45,745 nucleotides of DNA from Burkholderiaceae bacterium (GTDB lineage: Bacteria; Pseudomonadota; Gammaproteobacteria; Burkholderiales; Burkholderiaceae_B). The notes under the pieces are model-generated. The model did no database searches and was not told where the DNA came from. It saw nothing but the letters and a program-made list of their open reading frames with translations. A program made the translations under genes and the position numbers. Each line of letters starts with the position of its first letter. The stretch's first letter is position 1. Location of the stretch: the NCBI GenBank assembly GCA_004322135.1, contig SCSG01000039.1:1-45745 (forward strand), in the 5' to 3' direction. Of the stretch, positions 45,733 through 45,745 are shown in pieces.

Positions 45733-45745
45733 TGCCTCATATGTG
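45654..45745 (-). CDS. C-terminal end of a gene, possibly pRiA4b ORF-3 family
   Basis: A minus-strand frame enters from the right window edge and ends at TAG 45654-45656. Its last residues, GGQFDPSAFDLNEVNHRLRE, resemble the C-terminus of plasmid pRiA4b ORF-3-like proteins (F-D-P-x-x-F-D-L-x-x-V-N pattern, from memory). Only 29 residues are visible, so family and function remain tentative. It overlaps the extended GNAT frame. Confidence 0.45.
   Translation of the reverse strand, partial: HMRQWCGGQFDPSAFDLNEVNHRLREIQL

Overview
The window looks like chromosomal DNA of a betaproteobacterium, most likely family Alcaligenaceae (Bordetella/Pusillimonas-like). This rests on the replication-region gene order (mnmG-rsmG-parA-parB and rpmH-rnpA-yidD-yidC next to dnaA-dnaN-gyrB), a tRNA-Tyr/Gly/Thr-tuf operon, and strongly betaproteobacterial protein sequences. 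The assignment is by recognition only; no database search was possible.

Region 1 (1-8.7 kb), leftward core genes: the start of tuf behind three tRNA genes with a near-consensus promoter, an asparaginase, then parB, parA, rsmG and mnmG as a tight operon read leftward. Two parS-type sites lie at the mnmG promoter. Further right are a cold-shock gene with two downstream hairpins, a methionine-type aminotransferase and an AT-rich gene-free gap (8230-8672) with two perfect DnaA boxes. That gap is my best oriC candidate.

Region 2 (8.7-25.2 kb), core with insertions: a metallophosphoesterase, a MarR regulator, an acyl-CoA dehydrogenase and a crotonase, a truncated IclR-type regulator, mnmE, a YciI-like gene, catalase, then yidC-yidD-rnpA-rpmH (leftward) diverging from dnaA-dnaN-gyrB (rightward), which ends in a strong terminator.

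Region 3 (25.5-44.9 kb), an accessory catabolic island: it starts with a frameshifted XRE-type regulator and ends with a TetR regulator. It encodes a CoA-thioester pathway: two acyl-CoA ligases (benzoate-CoA ligase-like and feruloyl-CoA synthase-like), two about 80% identical PaaA-like di-iron oxygenase subunits, one ferredoxin-NAD(P)H reductase, an aldehyde dehydrogenase, a split MaoC hydratase pair, an SCP2-type thiolase, two SDR dehydrogenases, a DmdC-like acyl-CoA dehydrogenase, an alpha/beta hydrolase and two periplasmic binding proteins without permeases. The PaaB, PaaC and PaaD partners needed by the known phenylacetyl-CoA epoxidase are absent. The island holds two copies of one ancestral operon that have decayed in complementary ways. 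Copy 1 (from 26.8 kb) keeps the MaoC pair and thiolase but only the C-terminal end of the aldehyde dehydrogenase. Copy 2 (from 35.16 kb) keeps the full aldehyde dehydrogenase, but its MaoC/thiolase part is reduced to a short scar. Both copies retain the same 45-bp promoter/operator block with two 16-bp TTTAC-N6-GTAAA elements, which I infer is the target of the island's TetR protein.

Region 4 (44.9-45.7 kb): a GNAT acetyltransferase resembling TacT-type toxins but without a visible antitoxin or a good start codon, and the last codons of a gene that may belong to the pRiA4b ORF-3 family.
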